Assembly (NCBI RefSeq): GCF_049965315.1
Contig: NZ_JBMFWL010000049.1
Location: 1-7,770 of the forward strand
DNA length: 7,770 bases
Direction of reading: 5' to 3'
From: Acidithiobacillus_B sp049965315
Lineage (GTDB): Bacteria > Pseudomonadota > Gammaproteobacteria > Acidithiobacillales > Acidithiobacillaceae
Below are positions 1-6,777 of this stretch, piece after piece. Positions within the stretch are counted from its first letter, which is position 1. The number at the start of each line of letters is the position of its first letter. The notes beneath the pieces were generated by a model. That model made no database searches. It saw only the letters and a program-made list of their open reading frames with translations, and was not told the DNA's origin. The position numbers and the translations under genes are program-made.

Positions 1-81
1 TGCAGAGCCCAATTTCAGGAGGTTTTTGCTCGAATCCGCAACTCACGCGAGATTTTGCAGAGTTTTTCCGCAGCCTCCTAA
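1..81 (+). mobile_element. 3' end of an unrecognised ORF, possible insertion-sequence end
   Basis: Frame 1 is open from the first base to a TAA at 79-81 and encodes 26 residues ending in LQSFSAAS, so this is at most the C-terminus of a gene lying upstream of the window. Its last codons, TTT TCC GCA GCC, coincide with the complement of GGCTGCGGAAAA, a sequence type I associate with the ends of some IS5/IS1182-like elements. AGGAGG at 17-22 and CCTCCT at 74-79 form a short inverted repeat. No transposase domain is visible. It could also be an ordinary chromosomal gene end. Confidence 0.25.
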
Positions 82-271
82 GGATCCGCATTTTCAACCG
101 GGCGATCATGGACAACGCGTGCCTCTCGGCGCCCGCCCGGGTTACGGCGAGAGAACCGCGAATCAGCAAGACGGTTAATCCCGATTTGCCACGCTCACCG
201 TAGGCGCAGCATCAGGCGCGACCACATGATGGGCCTCCAGCCGCTCCTCCGGAAAATCATGTCACGCCGGG
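82..271. other. Intergenic region downstream of pgi
   Basis: No convincing gene is seen in these 190 bases. A weak inverted repeat (CTCTCG at 123-128, CGAGAG at 148-153) could form a loose hairpin. It has no T-run on either strand, so I do not call it a pgi terminator. Confidence 0.4.
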
Positions 272-1897
272 TCAACGCCCCTCCCGCCGCTGCAGATAGC
301 GCTGCAGCAGGGTGTTGGTGGAACTGTCGTGCCGGAGCGCTTGCGCGCCATCCCGGATATCGGCGACGACGCGCTGGGCGAGGATCTTGCCCAGCTCCAC
401 CCCCCATTGGTCAAAGGAGTCGATCCCCCAGATGATGCCTTGGGTGAAGACGCTGTGTTCGTAGAGGGCGATGATGGCACCCAGGGTGGCGGGGGTAAGG
501 GCGTCGGCCAGGAGCAGGTTGCTGGGGCGGTTGCCCGGGCAGACGCGGAAGGGGATCTGCGCCTCGGCGGCGCCCTCGGCGCGCAGGTCCGCGGCGCTCT
601 TGCCGAAGGCCAGGGCCTCGGCCTGGGCGAAGAGATTGGCCATGAGCAGGTCATGCTGGTCGTGGAGAGGGCTCAGGGGCTGGCAAAAGCCGATCAGGTC
701 ACAGGGAATGAGGCGCGTGCCCTGGTGGATGAGCTGGTAGAAGGAATGCTGCCCGTCAGTGCCCGGCTCGCCCCAGAGGATGGGGCCGGTATCCACGGCC
801 ACGGCCTGCCCCGTTTCATCCACCCCTTTGCCGTTGCTCTCCATCTGCAATTGCTGCAAATAGGCGGGAAGGCGGGCGAGATCATGGGCGTAGGGCAGGA
901 TGGCCTGGGTCTGGGCGCCAAAAAAGTTGTTGTACCAGACCGAAAGCAGGCCCAGCAGGACCGGCAGGTTCCGGGCCAAAGGCGCCGTCTGGAAATGCTC
1001 GTCCATGGCGCGGAAACCGGCCAGCAGTTCGGAAAAATGGCGCGGTCCCACCGCCAGCATGGTGGACAGCCCGATGGCCGAATCCATGGAATAGCGGCCC
1101 CCCACCCAGTCCCAGAAACCGAACATGTGCTCGGGGTCCATGCCGAAGGCCCGCACCGCCTCGGTGTTGGTGGATACCGCCACAAAATGCCGGGCCACCG
1201 CCGCCTCGCCCAGCTTGGCCACCACCCAGGCGCGGGCCGCGCGGGCGTTGGTCATGGTCTCCAGGGTGGTGAAGGTCTTGGAAGAGATGATGAACAGCGT
1301 TTCGGCAGGGTCCAGGCCCGCCGTGACATCAAAGAATTGGGCACCGTCGACGTTGGCCACAAAGCGCACATCCATATCGGCATGACGGAAGCTGCGCAGA
1401 GCGCGCCAGGCCATCTCCGGACCCAGGTAGGAACCGCCAATGCCGATGTTGACCACCTGCCGCAGGCGCCGGCCCGTCGCCCCGCTCCAGCGGCCGTCAT
1501 GCACCTTGTCCACAAAGGCGCCCATGCGCCCCAGCACCTCCTGCACCTGCGGCACGACATTTTCACCGCCGGTGCGCATGACCGTCCCGGCCGGAGCCCG
1601 CAGGGCGCAATGAAAGGCGGCGCGGCCCTCGCTGCGGTTGATGATTTCGCCGGCAAACATGGCGGCCCGCCGCTCGGCCAGACCGCGCTCTTCGGCGAGG
1701 CGGATGAGCAGCGCGATGGTCTCCTCGGTGATGAGGTTTTTGGAGTAATCGAGATACAGTCCCGCCCCCTCGGCAGTGAAACGGCGGCCGCGCTCTGGAT
1801 CGGCGGCAAAGAGTTCGCGCAGATGCAGGGCGTGCATGCCTTGCCGGTGTTGTTCCAAGGCATGCCAGGAAGGCAGCGCGGTAAGGCTTGGGGACAT
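272..1897 (-). CDS. pgi: Glucose-6-phosphate isomerase
   Basis: This cytoplasmic enzyme interconverts glucose-6-phosphate and fructose-6-phosphate, linking glycolysis/gluconeogenesis with the pentose phosphate pathway. From the ATG at 1897 it has 541 residues, the usual length of the large bacterial PGI family. The sugar-isomerase (SIS) phosphate loop VNIGIGGSYLG lies near residues 149-159, signature 1 (GGRYSMDSAIG) near 266-276, and signature 2 (IDSFDQWGVELGK) ends at 504. Catalytic counterparts are visible: Glu353 in MESNGK, His384 in DGQHSFY and Lys504 in ELGK. An in-frame GTG at 1906 would add three residues but touches the GGAGGA ribosome-binding site. The ATG at 1897 has that site 9 bases upstream, so I prefer it. 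The gene diverges from the crcB cluster and appears intact. Confidence 0.97.
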   Translation of the reverse strand: MSPSLTALPSWHALEQHRQGMHALHLRELFAADPERGRRFTAEGAGLYLDYSKNLITEETIALLIRLAEERGLAERRAAMFAGEIINRSEGRAAFHCALRAPAGTVMRTGGENVVPQVQEVLGRMGAFVDKVHDGRWSGATGRRLRQVVNIGIGGSYLGPEMAWRALRSFRHADMDVRFVANVDGAQFFDVTAGLDPAETLFIISSKTFTTLETMTNARAARAWVVAKLGEAAVARHFVAVSTNTEAVRAFGMDPEHMFGFWDWVGGRYSMDSAIGLSTMLAVGPRHFSELLAGFRAMDEHFQTAPLARNLPVLLGLLSVWYNNFFGAQTQAILPYAHDLARLPAYLQQLQMESNGKGVDETGQAVAVDTGPILWGEPGTDGQHSFYQLIHQGTRLIPCDLIGFCQPLSPLHDQHDLLMANLFAQAEALAFGKSAADLRAEGAAEAQIPFRVCPGNRPSNLLLADALTPATLGAIIALYEHSVFTQGIIWGIDSFDQWGVELGKILAQRVVADIRDGAQALRHDSSTNTLLQRYLQRREGR

Positions 1898-1937
1898 GGG
1901 CGACACTCCTCCGATCAGCGCATGGTGCTATGGCTCC

Positions 1938-1966
1938 AGATTAGGCTGCGCAGCGGCGTGATTCAA
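1938..1966 (-). promoter_or_regulatory. Predicted sigma70-type promoter for pgi
   Basis: Read on the minus strand, TTGAAT (1961-1966) is followed after exactly 17 bases by TAATCT (1938-1943), close to the -35/-10 consensus. Transcription would start near 1931, giving a leader of about 35 bases before the pgi ATG. This is prediction only. Confidence 0.55.
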
Positions 1967-2061
1967 GGGAGAAAGCAGCAAGCCGGCGGGCGCCCAGGAA
2001 TCCTGCGGGCAGGGCGGCACGCCGGTCCGCCCTGTCGATCCTATCCCCCATCCTCTCCGCC

Positions 2062-2090
2062 TTGACGCTCGCAAGGGGCTCCTTTATGCT
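2062..2090 (+). promoter_or_regulatory. Predicted sigma70-type promoter for the fluoride-response transcript
   Basis: TTGACG (2062-2067), a 17-base spacer and TATGCT (2085-2090) form a good -35/-10 pair. The expected start, about 2096-2098, lies just before the first stem of the fluoride aptamer at 2101. This agreement between promoter and riboswitch strengthens both calls. Confidence 0.7.
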
Positions 2091-2100
2091 TTTCCGACAA

Positions 2101-2150
2101 GGCGATGGGGTCCGCCTGATAACCGCCATTCGTGGCTGATGACTCCTACC
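2101..2150 (+). ncRNA. Fluoride riboswitch (crcB motif) aptamer
   Basis: The conserved elements of the crcB/fluoride RNA motif are all present: an opening GGCGATG, an unpaired AAC, and a closing CTGATGACTCCTAC. A first hairpin forms from GGCG (2101-2104) and CGCC (2113-2116). A second, GCCA (2125-2128) with TGGC (2133-2136), is capped by a UUCG tetraloop. The loop segment GGGGTC (2107-2112) pairs with GACTCC (2141-2146) with one G-U wobble, which is the expected ligand-stabilised pseudoknot. The aptamer lies directly upstream of a fluoride channel gene, the classic target of this class. Fluoride binding is known to switch such genes on. Confidence 0.95.
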
Positions 2151-2189
2151 GGGTGCCTCGCAAGGGGTTCCAAGCTTTTTCGGTGGGAG
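2143..2189 (+). promoter_or_regulatory. Candidate translational expression platform of the fluoride riboswitch
   Basis: CTCCTACC (2143-2150), at the 3' edge of the aptamer, can pair over 8 positions (one G-U wobble) with GGTGGGAG (2182-2189). The first strand overlaps the pseudoknot strand GACTCC (2141-2146), so the two structures exclude each other. GGTGGGAG contains a Shine-Dalgarno-like GGGAG 6 bases before the ATG at 2196. No U-run follows the alternative hairpin, so sequestration of a ribosome-binding site fits better than transcription termination. A TTTTT at 2176-2180 lies inside the loop, and I find no stable hairpin just before it. Confidence 0.45.
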
Positions 2190-2195
2190 CCACTC

Positions 2196-2357
2196 ATGAT
2201 CGATCCTGTCCTGCTACAAGCACGCCCAGCCATTCCGCTGCCCCCCCTTGCCCGGCTTCACTGCCAGCGGCGAGAAAAGGCCCCTTGCGCCCGCGGGCTG
2301 CCCATTCCAGCCCTATTGCCATCTCTGGATTCAACTCACTATGGAATAAGGACATGA
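2196..2357 (+). CDS. Possible leader ORF translationally coupled to crcB
   Basis: This frame encodes 53 residues (MIDPVLLQ... to ...HYGIRT) with no domain I recognise and no clear membrane segment. It rests on three signals: GGGAG at 2185-2189 placed 6 bases before the ATG, a stop (TGA, 2355-2357) overlapping the crcB ATG in an ATGA arrangement typical of coupling, and a position just after the riboswitch switching strand. Against it, the sequence is proline-rich and low in distinctive features, and the crcB frame is also open through the same stretch, as can happen by chance in GC-rich DNA. If real, it would act as a coupling leader rather than as an enzyme. Confidence 0.35.
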   Translation: MIDPVLLQARPAIPLPPLARLHCQRREKAPCARGLPIPALLPSLDSTHYGIRT

Positions 2358-2731
2358 CCCTTTTTTATCTTGCCGTTTTTGCCCTCCTGGGGGCCTTTGC
2401 CCGTTATGGACAGACCCTGGTCGTACAAAGCGTTTTTGGTCGGGGTTTCCCCTGGGCGACTTTGTCCATCAATGTGTTGGGCTCCTTCCTCATGGGCTTC
2501 CTCTTTTTCCAGACCCTGGAGCGCGTCAGCATCAGTCCCGCCCTGCGCACCGGCATCCTCACGGGGGGGCTGGGGGCCTATACGACTTTTTCGACCTTTT
2601 CCCTGGAGAGCCTGGTGCTCTTTGAAAACGGAGAGGCCTGGAAAGGCGGTCTATATGTACTATGCTCTGTAGTGCTGTCCCTCGCTGCGGCGTTTTTAGG
2701 GGCCTATCTCTCCCGCAATATTGGAGCCTGA
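2354..2731 (+). CDS. crcB: Fluoride ion channel CrcB/Fluc
   Basis: This small inner-membrane protein forms dual-topology dimers that let cytoplasmic fluoride leave the cell. The 125 residues form four hydrophobic segments (about 3-24, 33-54, 62-85 and 97-120), the family's normal size. Diagnostic residues are visible: GAFARYG with Arg17, NVLGSF with Asn40, and GAYTTFSTF at 74-82, which carries the paired phenylalanines of the conduit (Phe79, Phe82). The start MTLFYLAVF matches the family N-terminus. The frame stays open upstream to a GTG at 2132, but that would translate the riboswitch and is rejected. The nearest ribosome-binding sequence, AAGGA at 2348-2352, is only 1 base from the ATG. This is weak and suits coupling to the leader ORF. 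The DUF190 gene follows after 2 bases. Confidence 0.95.
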   Translation: MTLFYLAVFALLGAFARYGQTLVVQSVFGRGFPWATLSINVLGSFLMGFLFFQTLERVSISPALRTGILTGGLGAYTTFSTFSLESLVLFENGEAWKGGLYVLCSVVLSLAAAFLGAYLSRNIGA

Positions 2732-2733
2732 AG

Positions 2734-3057
2734 ATGACGAACGTAACGATGGTCCGGATCTACATCAAGGAAGGGGACAAGGTTCAGGGGCATGACCTCA
2801 TGCGTGAAATCTTTCATCTCCTCCATGAGCAGCACCGGGTTCGTGGGGTGACGGTTTTCCGCGGCGTAGCCGGTTTCGGCAGCAAGGGGGAGGTCCATGC
2901 CGACGACCTCCTGCGCATGACGGTGCATCTGCCCCTGGTCCTGGAATTTTTCGACGACGCCGCAAAGGTCGCGGCAGTCCTCCCCACCATACAAAGCATG
3001 GTGCCGGCCGGGCATGTGATTTGGTGGCAGGCCAATTGCGCTACCCCCACCCCCTAG
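2734..3057 (+). CDS. DUF190 (PII-like) protein, CrcB-associated
   Basis: This 107-residue soluble protein belongs to the DUF190 family, which has a ferredoxin-like fold resembling PII/CutA proteins and often lies beside crcB. Visible family features are the opening VRIYIKEGD with HDLMREIFHLL, the core GVTVFRGVAGFG (about 39-49), and LPLVLEFFDD (about 66-75) before a helix and the final strand. Its role is not established. A regulatory or ligand-sensing partner of the channel is the usual inference. The chosen ATG has GGAG (2723-2726) 7 bases upstream and lies 2 bases after the crcB stop, so the two are very likely co-translated. The frame is open back to 2662 inside crcB, but that start has no family similarity. 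Confidence 0.88.
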   Translation: MTNVTMVRIYIKEGDKVQGHDLMREIFHLLHEQHRVRGVTVFRGVAGFGSKGEVHADDLLRMTVHLPLVLEFFDDAAKVAAVLPTIQSMVPAGHVIWWQANCATPTP

Positions 3058-3124
3058 GGACCTGCGGAAAAACGGCAAAGCGCTTCAAAGACCCCAGTCT
3101 TCACCCAAGCAGGAGGAGCTATCC
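3058..3124 (+). promoter_or_regulatory. Gap between DUF190 gene and cfa, with a strong ribosome-binding site
   Basis: AGGAGG at 3111-3116 lies 8 bases before the GTG at 3125 and fixes the cfa start. I find no hairpin followed by a T-run and no convincing -35/-10 pair here. Read-through from the crcB promoter into cfa is therefore possible. Confidence 0.6.
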
Positions 3125-4396
3125 GTGAAAGATTTGCGTAGTACTTTTCTGGATCATCTGAAAAAACATCTCCAGGGACCCGCCATTCCGCTGCGCATCG
3201 TCTTCTGGGACGGACATGAATACGCCTTTTCGCCTACGCCGCTGGTGACCATGCACATCCATTCGGCCAAGGTCCTGTCGCGGATGGTCATGGGCAGCGC
3301 CCTGGATGTGCTGGGAGAGGCCTATGTGGAAGGCGATGTCGGCATGGAGGGACGCTATCAGGACCTCCTCGCCGTGGCCGAGGCCGTGGGCGACGCCTTT
3401 CCCGGCAGGAAATCCGCCGGGGGCAAAGGCTTTCTTTCCCGCTGGGGCTGGGCCCAGGCCCACAACAAGGCCCGGGATGCCGAGGCCATCCGCTACCATT
3501 ACGATGTCTCCAACGACTTTTACCGCCTCTGGCTGGATCGCAACATGGTCTATTCCTGCGGCTATTTCAAAACCGGCAGCGAGGACATCCATCAGGCCCA
3601 GGAACAGAAACTGGACCACATCTGCCGCAAGCTCCATTTGCAACCCGGGGAACGGCTGCTGGACATCGGCTGCGGCTGGGGCGGGCTGCTCTCCTGGGCG
3701 GCGCGGAATTACGGGATCCACGGGGTGGGCGTGACCCTCAGCGAAGAGCAATTCGCCTATGCCCGGGAACGCATGGAACGGGAAGGGCTGGCCGACCGGG
3801 TGGAGATCCGCCTCCAGGACTACCGCGACATCCCCGAGGAAGGGGCCTTCGACAAGGTCAGCTCCGTGGGCATGTTCGAGCATGTGGGACGGGCCAAGCT
3901 CGGCGGCTACTTCGGCGTCATCCGCCGGGTGCTCAAGGAAGGCGGTTGGGCCATGAACCACGGCATCACCGCCCCGCAACAGGACGACCAGAACGGCCAT
4001 CATCAGGGTGGCGATTTCATCGACAAATACGTCTTTCCCGACGGCGAGATCCCCCACCTCTGGCGGGTGGTCCACGAAATGGCCGGCCAGCACCTGGAGG
4101 TCCTGGACGTGGAAAACCTCCGCCCCCACTACGCCCAGACCCTCATCCACTGGGTCCGGCGCCTGGAGGAGCGCAAAGAGGAGGCCATCGCCATGGTCGG
4201 CGAGAAACGCTATCGCATCTGGGCGATCTATATGGCGGCATCGGCCCACGCCTTCCAGCGCAACTGGTCCGCCCTGCATCAGGTCCTGGTGGTCAAGCAG
4301 GAACAGCTCGGCCTCACGCCACGCCCCTGGGAGCGCCGCTACCAATATGTGGACCATAGCTACCGCGAGGCGGAGGTGGACTGGGGAGAGGTCTAA
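3125..4396 (+). CDS. cfa: Cyclopropane-fatty-acyl-phospholipid synthase
   Basis: This membrane-associated, SAM-dependent enzyme adds a methylene bridge across cis double bonds of phospholipid acyl chains, a modification linked to acid and stress tolerance. The 423 residues comprise an N-terminal lipid-binding region (about 1-120) and a class I methyltransferase domain. Visible are HYDVSNDFYRLWLD (125-138), YSCGYF with Cys145, the SAM loop LLDIGCGWGG (178-187), and VSSVGMFEHVG with Glu252. His279 and Ile281 lie in NHGIT, and Tyr336 in RPHYAQTL. These match the bicarbonate-site residues of E. coli Cfa (Cys139, Glu239, His266, Ile268, Tyr317). It is somewhat longer than the 382-residue E. coli enzyme. 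The start is a GTG with a strong AGGAGG site 8 bases upstream. The next gene begins 5 bases after its stop. Confidence 0.95.
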   Translation: MKDLRSTFLDHLKKHLQGPAIPLRIVFWDGHEYAFSPTPLVTMHIHSAKVLSRMVMGSALDVLGEAYVEGDVGMEGRYQDLLAVAEAVGDAFPGRKSAGGKGFLSRWGWAQAHNKARDAEAIRYHYDVSNDFYRLWLDRNMVYSCGYFKTGSEDIHQAQEQKLDHICRKLHLQPGERLLDIGCGWGGLLSWAARNYGIHGVGVTLSEEQFAYARERMEREGLADRVEIRLQDYRDIPEEGAFDKVSSVGMFEHVGRAKLGGYFGVIRRVLKEGGWAMNHGITAPQQDDQNGHHQGGDFIDKYVFPDGEIPHLWRVVHEMAGQHLEVLDVENLRPHYAQTLIHWVRRLEERKEEAIAMVGEKRYRIWAIYMAASAHAFQRNWSALHQVLVVKQEQLGLTPRPWERRYQYVDHSYREAEVDWGEV

Positions 4397-4401
4397 AGCC
4401 C

Positions 4402-5262
4402 ATGGCCTCAGGCCAAGCGCCCTTTGCCGAAGATCTCGCCGCAAACTATATCCTCAGCCGCCAGGACGCCGATGGCGGATTCTGTTTTTACCGGGCCTGG
4501 GGCGCGGAGGAATCCACCGCACCGGATACGTTTTATGCGGTGGCCAGCCTGCAATGCCTGGGTCGGGAGATCCCCCGGCAGGAACCGCTCATCCATACCC
4601 TGCAGCGACAGCAATCGACGTCGGGCGATTTTCCCTCCCTCACCGTGGCCTACTTCTCCCTGAGCGCCCTGCGCCGCCTGGGCGCAGATCCTGTCCATGA
4701 TCCGCGGCCGGCCCTGGAGCAGTGGATGCGGCGTTTACCGGGTGCCGGGCTGGCCCCTGATCGCTGGTCCAGCGGCCTGCGCGCGATCGCCCGTTGCGTG
4801 CGGCTGGCGGCGGACTGGTCGCTCCCCCCTTCCGCCTGGGAGGCCGCCGCCCTGGCGCTCCTCGCCCTGAGCCGCGATGCCGGAGGCGGTTACGGGGTCA
4901 AGGCCAACCCTACCGACACCTATCACGCCCTCCTCCTGCGGCAAGCCCTGGGCAAGACCATGACGGCTGCCGACCAAGCCTTTCTGCACCATTGCGAGGA
5001 TCCGGTGCTGGGCATACGCATGGCCCCCGACAGCGCCAGCACCAACATGGAAACCATCCATGCCGCCCTGCGCACCTTTGCCCTCCTCAATGAAAGGCCC
5101 CGTTTCCCCATCGCCATCGGGCAGTTCCTCCGCCGCTGCCAGCACCGGCAAGGGGGATTCGGCCGCACGGGGGATGCCATCGCCACCCTGGAGTCCACCT
5201 GGCGGGCCATCGCCATCCGGCAGGCCCTCCGTCCTTGGGCGGATAACGCCCTTGCGCCGTAA
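4402..5262 (+). CDS. Prenyltransferase/squalene-oxidase-repeat (alpha/alpha toroid) protein of unknown function
   Basis: The 286 residues carry at least three repeats of the type in protein prenyltransferase beta subunits and terpene cyclases: SRQDADGGF followed by APDTFYAVASLQCLG (about 19-54), SRDAGGGYG followed by TDTYHALLLRQALG (about 157-184), and CQHRQGGFG followed by STWRAIAIRQAL (about 246-276). The second resembles the GG...D-YH segment holding the zinc-ligand histidine of farnesyl/geranylgeranyl transferases. I cannot find the Asp-x-Cys ligand pair, nor the DxDD motif of squalene-hopene cyclases, so catalysis is unproven. It is less than half the length of a hopene cyclase and has no signal peptide or membrane helix. 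It starts 5 bases after cfa, with GGGGAGAGG 10 bases upstream, implying co-expression and perhaps a role in membrane lipid metabolism. Confidence 0.75.
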   Translation: MASGQAPFAEDLAANYILSRQDADGGFCFYRAWGAEESTAPDTFYAVASLQCLGREIPRQEPLIHTLQRQQSTSGDFPSLTVAYFSLSALRRLGADPVHDPRPALEQWMRRLPGAGLAPDRWSSGLRAIARCVRLAADWSLPPSAWEAAALALLALSRDAGGGYGVKANPTDTYHALLLRQALGKTMTAADQAFLHHCEDPVLGIRMAPDSASTNMETIHAALRTFALLNERPRFPIAIGQFLRRCQHRQGGFGRTGDAIATLESTWRAIAIRQALRPWADNALAP

Positions 5263-5331
5263 CGACATGACCTTAAAAACAGCAGTTCCCGGAGCGTTTC
5301 GCCGCGACCTTGGACCCATGGCCGCCACCCC
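5263..5331. other. Convergent intergenic gap
   Basis: These 69 bases separate two genes that meet tail to tail. I see no stem-loop with a T-run on either strand, although a terminator would be expected here. Confidence 0.4.
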
Positions 5332-6777
5332 CTACCCCCCAGCGACCTGTTCTATGCGTTGCCCAAGCACCTGGGCAAAGGCATTGAGCGCCGCTATGGA
5401 AGCATCGGTCATTCCCCGGGCAGGGGCGGCCGCGCTCCATACGCCATAGAGGAGGGCCGCAGCCTTGCCGTGGACCAGCACCGGCAAGAGGAAAAACGCG
5501 GTCGCCTGGGGGTAGGCCTGCCGGTGCCAGACCGGGATCTTTCGGGAAATATTCGCGTCGTCCAGATCCTGGATGAACATGCCCAGGGCTTTGCTCATGG
5601 ACAACTGGAAAACGTCCAGCTCAGCCCCGCCGCCACAGCGCAGTCCCGACAAATCGCAGAGCGGCCGTTCACCAACGCACAGCTTGGCCTCAATGCACCC
5701 TACCTGGGTATTCCGGATAAAGGCAGCGGCCGCAGTGACTTCGAGACCGTCCGTAAGGGCCTGCAGGGCAACCTGGAAGACCTCCGTGATGCTTGCGCCG
5801 GGAGGGAGCGCCGTCATTCGCTCGATGCCCTTTTGCCCGCATTCCGCAACCCGCGCTTGCGCTGCAGCCTCCGCCCTGCCCGGCGCCTCCAGCATCGTTT
5901 CCAGCGCACGGCTGGAATATTTGCTGTTCACCATCCGCGCGAAGCTCTCGGCCACCAGGGCTTCCATCGCCTCCGGGGCAAGCCCCAGGGGACCGGCATA
6001 TTGAGCAATGAGGGCCTTGCTTTCATTGGCGGGCGCCTGCGCAAGCAAGGCGGCGGAGATCCGGGAGGAAAAGGCGGTAATGGCGCCAACCCGTTGCCCG
6101 GAGGAGATCTTTTCCGGCAGCGGCCGGGGTGCCTGAATGCGCATACCCTCCAGCAACTGCTCTGGAAAACCCCAGCGGCGGGCCGCATCGAGGCCCAGGT
6201 TTTCCAGGGATACCCCCAAAACCCCCAGGCATTCGCTTTCCATGCCGGCCTCCGGCACCTTTTCCAACAGGGCCCATTCCTCCGGGAAATAACAGGCAAC
6301 CAGCAATCGTCCGGTGTGCTGCAACAAGGCGCAAAGCGCCGCCTTCTCGCCCTCCTTGGTCTTGCTGCCCAGGGCGATGGCGCGGGCAATCGTACTGGCC
6401 AGTTCCGCCCTGAGCAGCTCCCGGGTGAGGGCCGCACTCATTCCGGAGGTCTGGGCAAAACTCTCCACCAGCTTGATATCCAGGGCGAGGTAGCCGATGG
6501 TCTGGCAGCCGAGGATCATGATGGCGCGGGCAATGGACGTGATCTTTCTCCCATACGCCGCATAACTGACCGAGTTCACCCGGCGGATGACCTGATGGGC
6601 CAAGGGCACATCCGACACCACCGCCGCTTCGAGTTTTTCGATGGGCGCCTGATCGTCCTCCATTACGCTGACGATATAGCGCACCGACTCGGCCAGGGCC
6701 GGAAAATCGCCGTGCTCCTCTATGCGGCTCCACAGGGCTTGCTGTAGGGCATTTTTATTCCACTTCTGGGCTGGCAT
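5332..6777 (-). CDS. HDOD-domain signalling protein with C-terminal GAF-like region
   Basis: The protein has 481 residues. An HDOD domain spans about 22-215: it opens with DFPALAESVRYIVSVM, continues with SDVPLAHQVIRRVNS and the helix ITSIARAIMILGCQTIGYLALDI (split here over about 79-101), and has LLQHTGRLL at 151-159 where HD phosphohydrolases would have an HDIGK-like motif. The metal-binding His-Asp pair is missing, as is normal for HDOD, so the domain is likely a regulatory scaffold rather than a hydrolase. Residues from about 330 to the end resemble a GAF sensor domain (start near ASITEVFQVALQAL, ending LNAFAQVLGQRIEQ). There is no membrane segment. AGGA lies 7 bases before the ATG. The gene is convergent with the cfa cluster and its signal and partners are unknown. 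Confidence 0.85.
   Translation of the reverse strand: MPAQKWNKNALQQALWSRIEEHGDFPALAESVRYIVSVMEDDQAPIEKLEAAVVSDVPLAHQVIRRVNSVSYAAYGRKITSIARAIMILGCQTIGYLALDIKLVESFAQTSGMSAALTRELLRAELASTIARAIALGSKTKEGEKAALCALLQHTGRLLVACYFPEEWALLEKVPEAGMESECLGVLGVSLENLGLDAARRWGFPEQLLEGMRIQAPRPLPEKISSGQRVGAITAFSSRISAALLAQAPANESKALIAQYAGPLGLAPEAMEALVAESFARMVNSKYSSRALETMLEAPGRAEAAAQARVAECGQKGIERMTALPPGASITEVFQVALQALTDGLEVTAAAAFIRNTQVGCIEAKLCVGERPLCDLSGLRCGGGAELDVFQLSMSKALGMFIQDLDDANISRKIPVWHRQAYPQATAFFLLPVLVHGKAAALLYGVWSAAAPARGMTDASIAALNAFAQVLGQRIEQVAGG

Noticed and set aside
1897..1906. pgi start at GTG 1906
   Set aside because: The ribosome-binding GGAGGA would directly abut the GTG, whereas it is 9 bases from the ATG at 1897.
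329..2065. 578-codon open frame antisense to pgi
   Set aside because: It mirrors a clearly conserved gene in GC-rich DNA and its translation is low-complexity Gly/Gln/Ala/His-rich with no domain. The frames antisense to cfa (3119-4444) and to the HDOD gene (5359-6747) are rejected for the same reason.
2295..2313. GGGCTG/CAGCCC hairpin in the crcB leader as a terminator
   Set aside because: The stem is only 6 bp and is followed by TATTGCC rather than a T-run.
2132..2353. N-terminal extension of CrcB from a GTG at 2132
   Set aside because: It would translate the second riboswitch hairpin onward, adds 74 residues unlike the family, and the conserved protein starts at 2354.
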